Of a stretch of 64,000 nt of DNA, positions 54,793 through 63,959 are shown one piece after another. The translations under genes and the position numbers were made by a program. The notes below the pieces were generated by a model. That model had not been told where the DNA came from and searched no databases. It was given only the letters and a program-made list of their open reading frames with translations. Origin of the DNA: Anolis sagrei (Eukaryota; Chordata; Lepidosauria; Squamata; Anolidae); the NCBI RefSeq assembly GCF_037176765.1, contig NC_090021.1:147307074-147371073 (forward strand), written 5' to 3'. Position 1 is the first letter of the stretch. Each line of letters begins with the position of its first letter.

Positions 54793-55167
54793 ATCTAAGG
54801 CCATGTCTACATGGCCAAAATAAAGTGAACTCACCATTCAACTGCTGTGGAGAGTTCACATAGCTGGATTCATAGCAGCCAACCATTAACATGGGTCAAG
54901 AGAACATGGGATTTACTCCAGAGATTCCTGGAAGCTCCAGAGTGATCCCAGAGTTTTGGAGACGTGAACACCAGGATCTAGCCTGATCCACTGTCCACAG
55001 TTTCAATAGGCCCACTTCTGCATCGCTGTCATCAAGCAGTTCCCTCCCAGAAGCTTTCTGGGAACATCACCTTTCTGGTGATGTATGTCACTAGAAATGC
55101 AGCATCACAAGCTTGCCTCTGGGAGGGAACTGCTTGCTGGCACTGATTGCTAGCAGCCCTGATGTGG

Positions 55168-55276
55168 TTTTAAAGCACCTAAAAATGGTGATTCCACACT
55201 GCTATCACAACTTCCAATAACTGTATTGTAGGATAGCCGAAAGTGAGTGCTTCACAAAATAAACATTGTTATTGGC
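55168..55276 (+). repeat. About 100-bp repeat, copy 1
   Basis: CACCTAAAAATGGTGATTCC to GATAAACATTGTTATTGGC-type end. It matches 56542-56633, with one extra 19-bp segment here. Confidence 0.8.
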
Positions 55277-55490
55277 CCACACTTCCCATTGAAATACTAA
55301 TAAGTTTGTATTTGTTAAAAATGTTTTTCATTTTAATTATTGTATTGTTTTTAAGTGTTTTTGCACTTCAGATAAGATATGTGCAGTGTGCATAGGAATT
55401 CATTCATGTTTTTTTCAAATTATAACTGGCCTTCCAACAGTTTGAGGGACTGTAACCTGGCCCTCTGTTTAAAAAGTTTGAGGACCCCTG
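55277..55490. mobile_element. hAT fragment, family of 5145-5502, left-truncated
   Basis: It starts in the interior (CACTTCCCATTGAAATACTA) and runs to GGACCCCTG. The left end is missing. Confidence 0.75.
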
Positions 55491-55529
55491 CAGTAAGTGA
55501 TGACAAACTAATCTAGCGTCAATCTAGGG

Positions 55530-56246
55530 CAGTGGTTCGCAACTTTGCTAATGCCGCAACCCCTTAGTACAGGTTCTCACCTTGTGGTGACCCCCAACCA
55601 TAAAGTTATTTTCGTTGCTACTTCTTTAACTTTACTACTGTTATGAATCGTAATATAAATATCTGACATGCAAGATGCATTTTCATTCACTGGACCAAAT
55701 TTGGCACAAATACCCGATACGCCCAAATTTGAATACTGGTGGGGTTTGGGGGGGATTGATTTTGTCATTTGGGAATGTTGGAGTTGCTGGGATTTATAGT
55801 TCACCTAAAATCAAAGAGCCTTTTGAACTCCACCAATGATGGAATTGAATCAAACTTGGCACACAGAATTCCCATGGCCAAGAGAAACACTGACCTTGAG
55901 CTTTTGGAGTTGTAGTTCACCTCAATCCAGAGAACACTGTGGACTCAAACAGTGATGGATCTGGATCAAACTTGGCGCAGATAATCAATATGCCCAAATG
56001 TGAACACTGGTAGAGTTTGGAGAAAATAGACCTTGCCATTTGGGAGTTGTAGTTGCTGGGATTCATAGTTCACCCACATTGAAATAGCATTCTCAACCCC
56101 ACCAATGATAGAATTGGACCAAACTTCTCACGCAGAACACCCATGACAAAGAGAACATACTATGTTTTCTGATGGTCTTTGGTGACCCCTCTGACACCCC
56201 CTCGCGACGCCCACAGGGGTCCCGACCCCCAAGTTGAGAAACAGTG
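55530..56246. mobile_element. hAT element resembling mouse URR1 / SPIN-type hATs
   Basis: It begins CAGTGGTTCGCAACTTTGCT, AATGCCGCAACCCCTTAGTA, and continues GTGGTGACCCCCAACCATAA and GTTATTTTCGTTGCTACTTC, close to the rodent URR1 consensus as I remember it. The right end reads GGGGTCCCGACCCCCAAGTT, then GAGAAACAGTG. ATCTAGGG (55522-55529) and ATCTAGAG (56247-56254) form a 7-of-8 target duplication. The middle holds tandem blocks around ATGGAATTG and GGGAGTTGTAGTT. No transposase frame. Confidence 0.82.
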
Positions 56247-56254
56247 ATCTAGAG

Positions 56255-56541
56255 AAACACTTTGGGGGGGGGGGGGAAATGCTTTGCTTCCTTGCACTGA
56301 AAATGAAACTGACCTTGGGAGGCTTCTGAGGTTTATAAAATTCAAAGGGAAAAGTATTGGGTAAGTTTTGATTCTCAAGTTTCAGGTGCGGCCCATGCCC
56401 ACATGTTGGATATCACATTGTAAGTACAACTTTAACGAATTTGATCTGACTTACAAGGATTAATGATAACTTGCACAGCCCTAGTATATAGCCTTGTCTC
56501 TTAAAGTCGACCTTCATTGATCATATCACATGAAAAGTCTT
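56255..56541. other. Intergenic, nothing recognised
   Basis: A G run at about 56264-56275. No element identified. Confidence 0.4.
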
Positions 56542-56633
56542 ATTTTAAATCACCTAAAAATGGTGATTCCATGCTGCCATCACAACTTCTAATCTGAAAG
56601 TGAGTGCTTCACAAGATAAACATTGTTATTGGC
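56542..56633 (+). repeat. About 100-bp repeat, copy 2
   Basis: Partner of 55168-55276, same orientation, 1.37 kb downstream. Confidence 0.8.
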
Positions 56634-56639
56634 AAAAGC

Positions 56640-57315
56640 CTTGCTTCTAGTAGTGATGATTTCATCGACTTCAAAAGGAGGAGGAAATAGGGGCGTCCTG
56701 TAATGGTTGAACTACATAACAAGATACGGCTATCACTCCATTATGGCTATGGTTTAAATGAGCACAAGCACACTGAGTGTTGAGAGTGAGTGAAGAGAGA
56801 GTAGAGGAAAGGTCCAGCTAGAATGTCACAAACCATGATGTCATAGGGATGCTGTGTTGAAGATTCTATTCTGTATCCACCTGTGGCCAGGCTGAGACGA
56901 GTGGCAGGAGTTGGTGGTAAGACTTGTGGAAGGAAATATTGTATTAAATACCAGCCAGGCAGCACCACGGTCCACGAAGACTCTAGTTTCTTAAAGATTC
57001 ATTTCACAGGTTTAAAGGAAAGAGCGAAAAGGTAATGAAACACAGTCCAGCATCAAAACACCATTGATTGTTAGTAATGTTGCTTGTTTACTTCTTCGGC
57101 ACTTTTTATGTACTGTTAACTCTGCAGTTTTATACACGTGTATCCAATTGAGTTCAATGATATTTATTCCTGAGTTGGCATGGATAAGATTGTACTATAA
57201 ATTGGCTAAATATGGGAAGAGATGATAAAATAATAGAATAATGTTGTAATTTTACTAGTGTTATAACTCCCCCATTGCCCCATTTAAGTCTGCACTTAAT
57301 TGTTGTCGTATATAG
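56640..57315. other. Intergenic, nothing recognised
   Basis: No gene, RNA or repeat family identified. Confidence 0.4.
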
Positions 57316-57317
57316 TA

Positions 57318-57650
57318 CAGTAGATTCTCTCTTATCCAACATAAATGGGCTGGCAGAACGTTGGATAAGCGAAAACGTGGATAATAAGGAGGGATTAAGG
57401 AAAAGCCTATTAAAGGTCAAATTACATTATGATTTTACAAATTAAGCACCAAAACATCATGTTTTACAATAAATTGACAGAAAAAGCAGTTCAATACATG
57501 GTAATGTTATGTAGTAATTACTGCATTTATGAATTTAGCACCAAAACATTGCTATGTATTGAAATAGCTGTGGATCCAAGTGGGAGACAGACTGTGTTGG
57601 ATTATACAGAATGTTGGATGAGTGAAGGCTGGATGAGCAAGACTCTATTG
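57318..57650. mobile_element. Tigger/pogo-like MITE with TA target duplication
   Basis: Ends CAGTAGATTCTCTCTTATCC and GGATGAGCAAGACTCTATTG are inverted repeats, flanked by TA at 57316-57317 and 57651-57652. 333 bp, non-coding. Confidence 0.82.
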
Positions 57651-57724
57651 TACTTAGTTCTGAACCTCTTCCCAAATTATTTTTTCTTGTATTATTGCCA
57701 CAGCAGTAACACATAATTTTTGTC

Positions 57725-58104
57725 ATAGAATCATAGCATTGGAAATTACCACAAAAACCATGCCTGCCATATAGATGATGTCCAATTGCTATTTAAAGGT
57801 TTCTCAAAGATGGAGAGGCAAACATTCTCCAACAAGACTATCTATTCCACTATTGAACAGTTCTTACAGTCTAAAAATGCCTTTCTTACATTTAGATTAT
57901 CTGTGTTCTAGTTCCTACAGAACAGAAAACAAGCTGGTTTCATCTATGTGACATTTCTTCAAACATTTAAAGATAGTTATCATGTCTCCTCTCAATCTTG
58001 TCTTGTCCAGTCTAGATTATTCCTCATAAGGATTGGTTTATTTGATCTTTATCTTTGTCACCCAGCTCTGGATATGTCCCACCTTGTTGTGGTACCCAAC
58101 ACTG
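57725..58104 (-). mobile_element. CR1 3' end, minus strand, old
   Basis: TCATAGAATCATAGCATTGG and CCACTATTGAACAGTTCTTA with TCATGTCTCCTCTCAATCTT follow the CR1 3' part seen at 37508-37900 but are more diverged. Confidence 0.75.
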
Positions 58105-58330
58105 GACATTTGTTTATTTATTTAATTTTCATCCTGCCTTTCTCCTGATATACCCAAAGTGGCTAACAAAAATATAAAACAACGTGAATTAAAAACAATT
58201 TCAATATAATTTTTAAAAAAGTTTATGCTATTTAAAGCACCAAATATTAGAAATATTAAAATGTATTAAAACTTTATAATCACAATCAGAAGCCCAACCC
58301 TCTTCAGATTTTAAAAGCCTGATGAGAAAT
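58105..58330 (-). mobile_element. L2-like LINE tail, minus strand
   Basis: TTTATTTATTTAATTTTCAT and CCTGCCTTTCTCCTGATATA resemble the complement of an L2-like 3' end. Confidence 0.5.
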
Positions 58331-58999
58331 GTTTTCATCTGCCAATGACAGGTGAGCAGGGACAAAATTTGAACGTTTGTACCCCATCAAAACTGCAGAT
58401 GATCATCACAAAATTGCTGTAACCAGTTCATCAGAATATTAGTATAGTCAGCCTGAGGGAAAAGCCAATAAAGTATTAAATAGGGGTAAATACTACACAC
58501 CATATTTTCTGGAGAGCTTTTCCAATAGCAAAGTCTGTAATTAATTGAGAAAGGAAAGCTAGATGAGATGGACCTCCCTGGTCAGCAAGTATCTCGTTAC
58601 TGCTAAGCCATCAACTCAGAAAGATAAGAACAGGTAGGGGATTGCTATCAATCCCCTGCCTTGTAGCTATCTTATTCTGGTTAATGACAGGCTTAAACCT
58701 GATAAACGCTTTATTATGAAACACTTGTGTCACAGTTTCATTATGGTAAGATTGTGTACTCCTGTGAGGCAAGAGGTTCTGTGTTGGAAATAGAGTTTCC
58801 CGAGTTACACAGGTTTTGATTTAGGATTGAGACTGAATGTGCCAAACAGCTACTCGACAACAGTATGGGGAAATGATACTTGAAGATCTCTCAAAGACAA
58901 AGGCAGTGAACTCTGAAAGCGTTGGTACTGTTCAAAAAGAGGGACTAACAAAGCACTTCCAAATGTCCTTTACCACTAAAAACATGATGACATAATTCA
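58331..58999. other. Intergenic, nothing recognised
   Basis: No gene, RNA or repeat family identified. Confidence 0.4.
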
Positions 59000-60420
59000 A
59001 AATTGAATGGAAAACCAAAAAATGAAACTCCCAGATCAGAAGGAACTCAACCAGCTACTGAAGAAGAGCAGAGAACAGGTGTGAGTAGTACATGTGACAG
59101 CCAAATGATGAAACTGGATGCAAGTCAAAAGGGTGTTCAGCTGCTGATATTTTCAGGTGTGAAAAAGATGATGTACAACAAAAACAGAGAATGTAAGAGG
59201 CATGAATCAGAAGAAGCTAGGCATTGTAAAACAAGAAATGGAATACAAAATATTGCAATATTTGGGGGGTGAGAGCCAAAGGGAATAAGAATGAGACATT
59301 TTCTACAAGCTAATTATACAGTTTTTATCCAGTCAATAAAAAACCTAAAATGAAATGAGGGTGTCATTAATAGTGAGGAGAGGTGTAGCAAATGTTGTGA
59401 GGCGATATAACTCAGTCTGATTGAATAATACTAATGAGAGCACAGGGAAATCTTATCAATATAACCTTAATGCAAGTTTATGCTCCAAACTACAGAGGCA
59501 TAAGAGGAAGAAATTAAAAGATCCCATGCTCGGAGCCAAAAAAAGAAACTGATCACACATCCAAATGGGACGCACTGATAATCAGAAGGATTTGACCATT
59601 GTTGGAGAATTTGACCTACAATCACAGAAAAAAGAGCAGCGGTTTGCCAAATTCTGTAATGCCAGTAGTTTGTTCACTGATAACACAAGCTTCAGGCAAC
59701 CAAAGAGATTATTTTATACATGGACACCCCATGCCAATTCAAGCAGCCTACATAATTAGAAGTAGATGATGGAGAAGTTCTGTTCTATCTGCAAAAACAA
59801 AAAAGGAGCTAATTATGAAACTGACCATGAACTGTTAATGTCAAAAAAAGAGTAAAGTTTTTAAAAGTACACTAAATAAATCACTGTGCTAAAAATCAAC
59901 CTAAGGAACATCCTTAAGCATTTAAAGACAATGTAAATAATAGATTTTTGCTATTAAGCCCAATAGAAAAGAATCCAGGAAAACTCTAGACCAGTGTGGT
60001 TCTCAACTTGTGGGTCTCCAGGTGTTTTGGCCTACAACTCCCAGAAATTCCAGCCAGTTTACCAGTTTATGGGAGTTGAAGGCCAAAACATCTGGGGACC
60101 CACAGGTTGAGAACCACTGCTCTAGACCAAAACCAAGAAGACGATCAGGGAAGAAAACAGAAAGAAATTATCCACTGTCAAAAGGAAAGAAATCCTATTG
60201 GACAACGTGTAAAGGGAGAAGAAAAAGTATAGAGTGATAGGATCAGAATCCCAAATACAACTGTTCAGTGATAATTATTATAATAATCAGTGCAATGCAA
60301 TAGAAAAACTGGACTACAGGGTTTGTACAGATATACAAAATATATCTTGTACAATCTCTGAGAAATCAAAGTGAGATTCAAACCAAGAGTGGGGATACTA
60401 TATGGCCAACTAAGGGAAAC
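59000..60420 (+). mobile_element. BovB (RTE-type) LINE, endonuclease part, degraded
   Basis: KRHESEEARHCKTRNG matches the start region and VGEFDLQSQKKEQRFAKFCN with QPKRLFYTWTPHA matches BovB endonuclease text (GxFGLGxxNExGxRLxxFC; KRRLYTWTSPDG); ANYETDHELLMSK fits GADCGSDHELL. Many frame breaks. Split by a hAT MITE at 59992-60119; the last 170 bp are less certain. Confidence 0.8.
59992..60119. mobile_element. hAT MITE nested in BovB, perfect 8-bp duplication
   Basis: Ends CAGTGTGGTTCTCAACTTGT and CACAGGTTGAGAACCACTG. CTCTAGAC at 59984-59991 is repeated exactly at 60120-60127, with a TCTAGA core. Confidence 0.92.
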
Positions 60421-60449
60421 ACTGTTCACATCTTCTCTGACCGCTTAGG

Positions 60450-60760
60450 CTGCATCTAAACTGCTCTTTATCCCATGATCTGATCTCAGATTATCTGCTT
60501 ATCCCAGTTTATCTGTATGTGTAGATTCATATAATCCAGTTAAGTAAAGGTCTCGAGTCACCTTCGGGTTGAGAGGGGCAGTATATAAATATGGCAAATA
60601 AATAAATAAAGGTAAAGGTTTCTCCTGACATTAAATCTAGTCATGTCCAACTCTGGGAGGTTGTGCTCATCTCAGTTTCTCAGCTGAAGAGCCAGTGTTG
60701 TCCATAGAAAACCCCTAGGGATATAGGGCAATGCAGGTCCAGCCTTAGTGCAAAGAGCCC
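60450..60760. mobile_element. MITE interrupted by LINE tail and SINE fragment
   Basis: Left part 60450-60541 (TTATCCCATGATCTGATCTC) and right part from about 60712 (TAGGGATATAGGGCAATGCA) belong to the MITE type of 13830. Between them are an L2-like tail (60545-60612) and a minus-strand Sauria SINE 3' piece (60612-60711). Confidence 0.65.
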
Positions 60761-60815
60761 CCACATCAGGTACATGGTGGTCAAACTAGGTGCACAACTG
60801 ATCCAGAGTAATGAG
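60697..60815 (+). repeat. 119-bp tandem duplication, unit 1
   Basis: It is followed directly by 60816-60934, with 8 differences in 119 bp (93% identity). The unit starts inside the SINE fragment and runs across its junction with the MITE end. Confidence 0.92.
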
Positions 60816-60934
60816 GTTGTCCGTAGACATCTCCTAGGGATATAGGGCAATGCAGGTCGAGCCTTAGTGCAAAGAGCCCCCACATCAGGTACATGGTGGA
60901 CAAACTAGGTGCAGAACTGATCCAAAGTAATGAG
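60816..60934 (+). repeat. 119-bp tandem duplication, unit 2
   Basis: Second unit, ending AGTAATGAG at 60934. Confidence 0.92.
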
Positions 60935-61877
60935 GAGCAAGGCCATCTTAATCTGGCCTTGACCCACATCTGCCAAACTCACAGATTGCTCTAAATTCTG
61001 CCCCAGCACTTGGAGCTACCTGTGACTTATTGATCACATAAACAGTTAAGATGGTTATTAGATGGAACTGGCCATAACTCTTAATATAATCATCCGATGT
61101 CCACCAGGCTCTGGCAGCCCAGGCACTTACTATTCTCTGTGTCACAGCAGTCTCCAGACAAAGCCTGGGCTCTGTAAGTCGCTCATCTTCCACAGTGATG
61201 TCAGCTGGGGTCACCAGGTGAACTGGGAAGAGGGATGAGGAAGGGATGTCGGCTCCTCTCTCCTTCATTGCCCTGGCATCCAAATTGGCTTTGGTGTTGC
61301 TCGATGGGGAGGATTCCCACATACCTCCTCAGCTGCTGGAATGGGGTATGGCTATGTAATCCATTCCAGGTCTGATGAAGCATGTGCCACAGCACATTGA
61401 CCCTGTGATAACATGGGCCAAGGTGGCATGATTGACTTCAGTATAGATATACATCTAAGTAGGTGAAATAATTAAACTTACTGTATTGGTGGTGTGACCA
61501 TCTGGGTGGATAAAGCAGCATAATTTAACATCAAAGAAATAGAATGAACCAAAATCTCAGATTTTATAAGGAGAGGGAAGAGAGTAAATAGTAAAACTAG
61601 ATGTTAGATGCCTCTGGCAACCTCTTGGTTTCACCTGTAGTTAGTTTCACCAGCCTTAGTTGATACCAGCTGCCTATGACTTATTCTTGGATATGTATCC
61701 ACTGGGTTACAGTTTGTGGTTCTAGTCCTCTTCCAAGATATGCCTTGTCTAATGCAGGTGAATTGGCTTTTATTTAAACAAATATGTCATAAATATAATA
61801 TAATATTATAGATGATAGATAGATAGACAGATGTAAGAATTGCTGCCTTGTTATATCTTTCTGCCTTTTTCCCATAG
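60935..61877. other. Region upstream of the defensin, nothing recognised
   Basis: A GATA-type microsatellite at about 61812-61833. The defensin promoter and non-coding first exon should lie here or further upstream; I cannot locate them. Confidence 0.4.
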
Positions 61878-61909
61878 GCAAAACCAGACTGAGTAGTACC
61901 TTGATCAGA

Positions 61910-61976
61910 ATGAAGTTTCTTTATATTTTCCTATTTGTCATGTTATTGTTCCACCAGGCCTACCTGGACAAATCAG
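61910..61976 (+). CDS. Beta-defensin exon: signal peptide
   Basis: It encodes 22 full codons with a strongly hydrophobic leader and ends one base into a Gly codon at donor GTAAGA. About 30 bases of 5' UTR from 61878 precede the Met. Confidence 0.9.
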
Positions 61977-63649
61977 GTAAGAATTTCAAAAGTGTAGAGA
62001 GCATACACTGTTCCTTAAAGGGAAATGCTCATTTTGCTCTTCTCTATTGCTTCCACTAATATAATTTCAACACACTGTTGTAAAATTAGGGCCTCCTCTC
62101 TTAGAATGCCTTGACTAAATTATTTGAATAAACATTACAAAAATGTATCTACTGAACTGGGTGCTGACATTATAACCAAGTTCTTTCTGGTTCTCTCATT
62201 ATAACATATAACATGCACCTTCTTGCAGCAACACCAGAGGCACTCCAAGTGGCCAGCTACTGGTCAAAGGACACTTAATAGAATACCAAGTCTGCAAACT
62301 TTGTGTTTTGTTTGTTTGCTTGCTTGTTTTTAATGCAATACAACTGTTTTGGTTCACTCCTGACACAGGGATCTGAATACTGCTGAATGATAAAATCCAA
62401 CACTCCACAACACTGTCTGTTCTGCCCGACCCTGCTGTCAGTTGTCATTCAACAACATCTGGAACACAACTTCCACCTCAGTGTGGATTGGTACATGATG
62501 ATGTATCTGTCAGTTTTACATTTTAGCACTTTTACGAAAAAGCCATTGTTAATCAACACACACTTGGGATATATGTTCTCCCCAAGTCACCTCCATGCCC
62601 TCCCCACTTCCTTTTAGGAGGCACAAAGTGAAGGAAATACAGGAATGTTTGGATCCCAAAAGAGTTGCCCTTGATCGGGATGAAATGGTGGACAGGAAAG
62701 AAAAATCAAAGCATTCCCAATAGACAGCTTCTGCAGAATAGCCTTCAGAGAAGGAGACTCCATCATATTCCGAGGCAGCCACTTTGCCACTTCCTAATCT
62801 TTTCAGTCAAATCTCTTTCCCTGACATTTGAAAACATTGCTCCCTTGTGCCCTGGTCTCTAGGGCAGCTGAAAGTCAGTTCTCCTCCTCCTCCTCCTCCT
62901 CCTCCTCCTCCTCCTCCTCCTCCTCTTCCTCTTCAATGGGACAAGTTTTAAAGTCTTGAAACATGGTTCTTACTTTCCCTCTCTTCCTTCTCTTCTCCCA
63001 ACTAAACATCCCCCAGGAGGAAAGGAGGAAGCAAAAAGAAAAGGAAGAGAGAGAGGGAGGGAGAGAAGGACGTATAGAAGGGAAGAAAGGGAGAGAGGGA
63101 AGGAAGGAAGGAGGGAGGAAAGAGAGAAGGAAGGAAAGATGAAAGGAAAGGAAGAAAGGAAAAGAAGGAGGGAGAAATTGAGAAAGAGGGAAGGAAGGAT
63201 AGGATGGCATGTTTGAGAGAGCGTCTGAGAAAAGGAGCCACATCTGCCCCCCAGGCATGGTTTGATGATATAGACATACCTGATATAGATCTATTGACCT
63301 GCTCGTTTTTATCATACTGTTTTGTTCTTTTAGAACACATTCACAGCTCTTCTGAATCTTACCAGTCCTTCCCTCACCTCCATGTTAGCCTTCCCAGTAA
63401 GAGTACATACATGCATTAGTTTCTTTAGGTTTTGTGCAAAGTTTTCTGTAGAGGCATGAACAGGAATACAAACTAGAATTACAAACTCTCCTAATTGTCT
63501 TTGTAGGCACGGGACGATGTAGGAGATTAAAGGGAGTTTGCCGACATACACTTTGTCATCCTGTGGAAGTCTATGTTGGCCGATGCAACAATGGAATGGG
63601 AAATTGCTGTGTCGATGATGCTGAAGACATTAGGAAGCACAGACAGTAG
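61910..63649 (+). CDS. Beta-defensin precursor, 2 coding exons
   Basis: Secreted cationic antimicrobial peptide of the beta-defensin family. Exon 61910-61976 encodes a signal peptide starting MKFLYIFLFVMLLFHQAYLD and exon 63507-63649 the mature part; total 69 residues. The six cysteines have spacing C-x6-C-x4-C-x9-C-x6-C-C, the canonical beta-defensin pattern. The intron is phase 1 with GTAAGA donor and TTTGTAG acceptor, also usual for the family. The peptide is basic around the first cysteines (GRCRRLKGVCRH) but has an acidic tail after the last Cys pair (VDDAED), which is less usual. An acceptor CCCATAG ending at 61877 implies a non-coding upstream exon. An AATAAA lies at 63759-63764, about 110 bases after the stop. 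I cannot assign an orthologue; squamates have many defensins. Confidence 0.93.
62225..62345 (+). mobile_element. LINE 3' fragment (family of 9725-10340) in the defensin intron
   Basis: AACACCAGAGGCACTCCAAG and TGGCCAGCTACTGGTCAAAG are the same coding text as the 11130-11320 fragment in plus orientation, with a TTTGTTTGCTTGC tail. Confidence 0.65.
62346..62880. other. Defensin intron, possible old CR1-like remnant
   Basis: CAGCCACTTTGCCACTTCCT (about 62776) with nearby text faintly resembles a CR1 3' region. Nothing firm. Confidence 0.3.
62881..62935. repeat. (TCC)n microsatellite
   Basis: About 16 uninterrupted TCC units then TCTTCC. Complementary frames read as poly-Glu and are not genes. 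Confidence 0.92.
63016..63205. repeat. Purine (GAAGG/GGAA) tract
   Basis: Nearly 190 bp of almost pure A/G, about 300 bp before the defensin second exon. Confidence 0.88.
63507..63649 (+). CDS. Beta-defensin exon: mature six-cysteine peptide
   Basis: It starts by completing Gly, then TGRCRRLKGVCRHTLC..., and ends DIRKHRQ with stop TAG at 63647-63649. All six cysteines are present and no break is seen. Confidence 0.93.
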
Positions 63650-63758
63650 AATCCCAATTGGCAATGCCAGTGAAGAAGCAGGGATACACAGTCCAAAACA
63701 ATGGTTGTGAACTCCATTGATCAAAAGAGAAAGTAAATATTGGATTGTATGTTATCGA

Positions 63759-63764
63759 AATAAA
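63759..63764 (+). terminator. Polyadenylation signal of the defensin gene
   Basis: AATAAA lies 110 bases downstream of the defensin stop codon, before an AT- and GT-containing stretch. It fits the short 3' UTRs of defensin genes. Assignment is inferred from position. Confidence 0.65.
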
Positions 63765-63959
63765 TATGATTAATCATTCTGAACTTATACTTATATATAT
63801 ATTTGTCCAGTTTTTATAAAATGTAATAATATTATTTACTTTAAAAACGGGGGGGGGGCATGGTCAAAAGTAACTGTTTCACCCAAGAAATATTATGGAA
63901 CATTATCTGGAGGAAAGTCACTATAAGAATAAGAGAACCATAGCATTTATAGCATAAAG

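Noticed and set aside
62875-63340. Minus-strand frames of up to 146 codons rich in Ser, Pro, Phe and Glu
   Set aside because: They come from the (TCC)n and purine tracts in the defensin intron.
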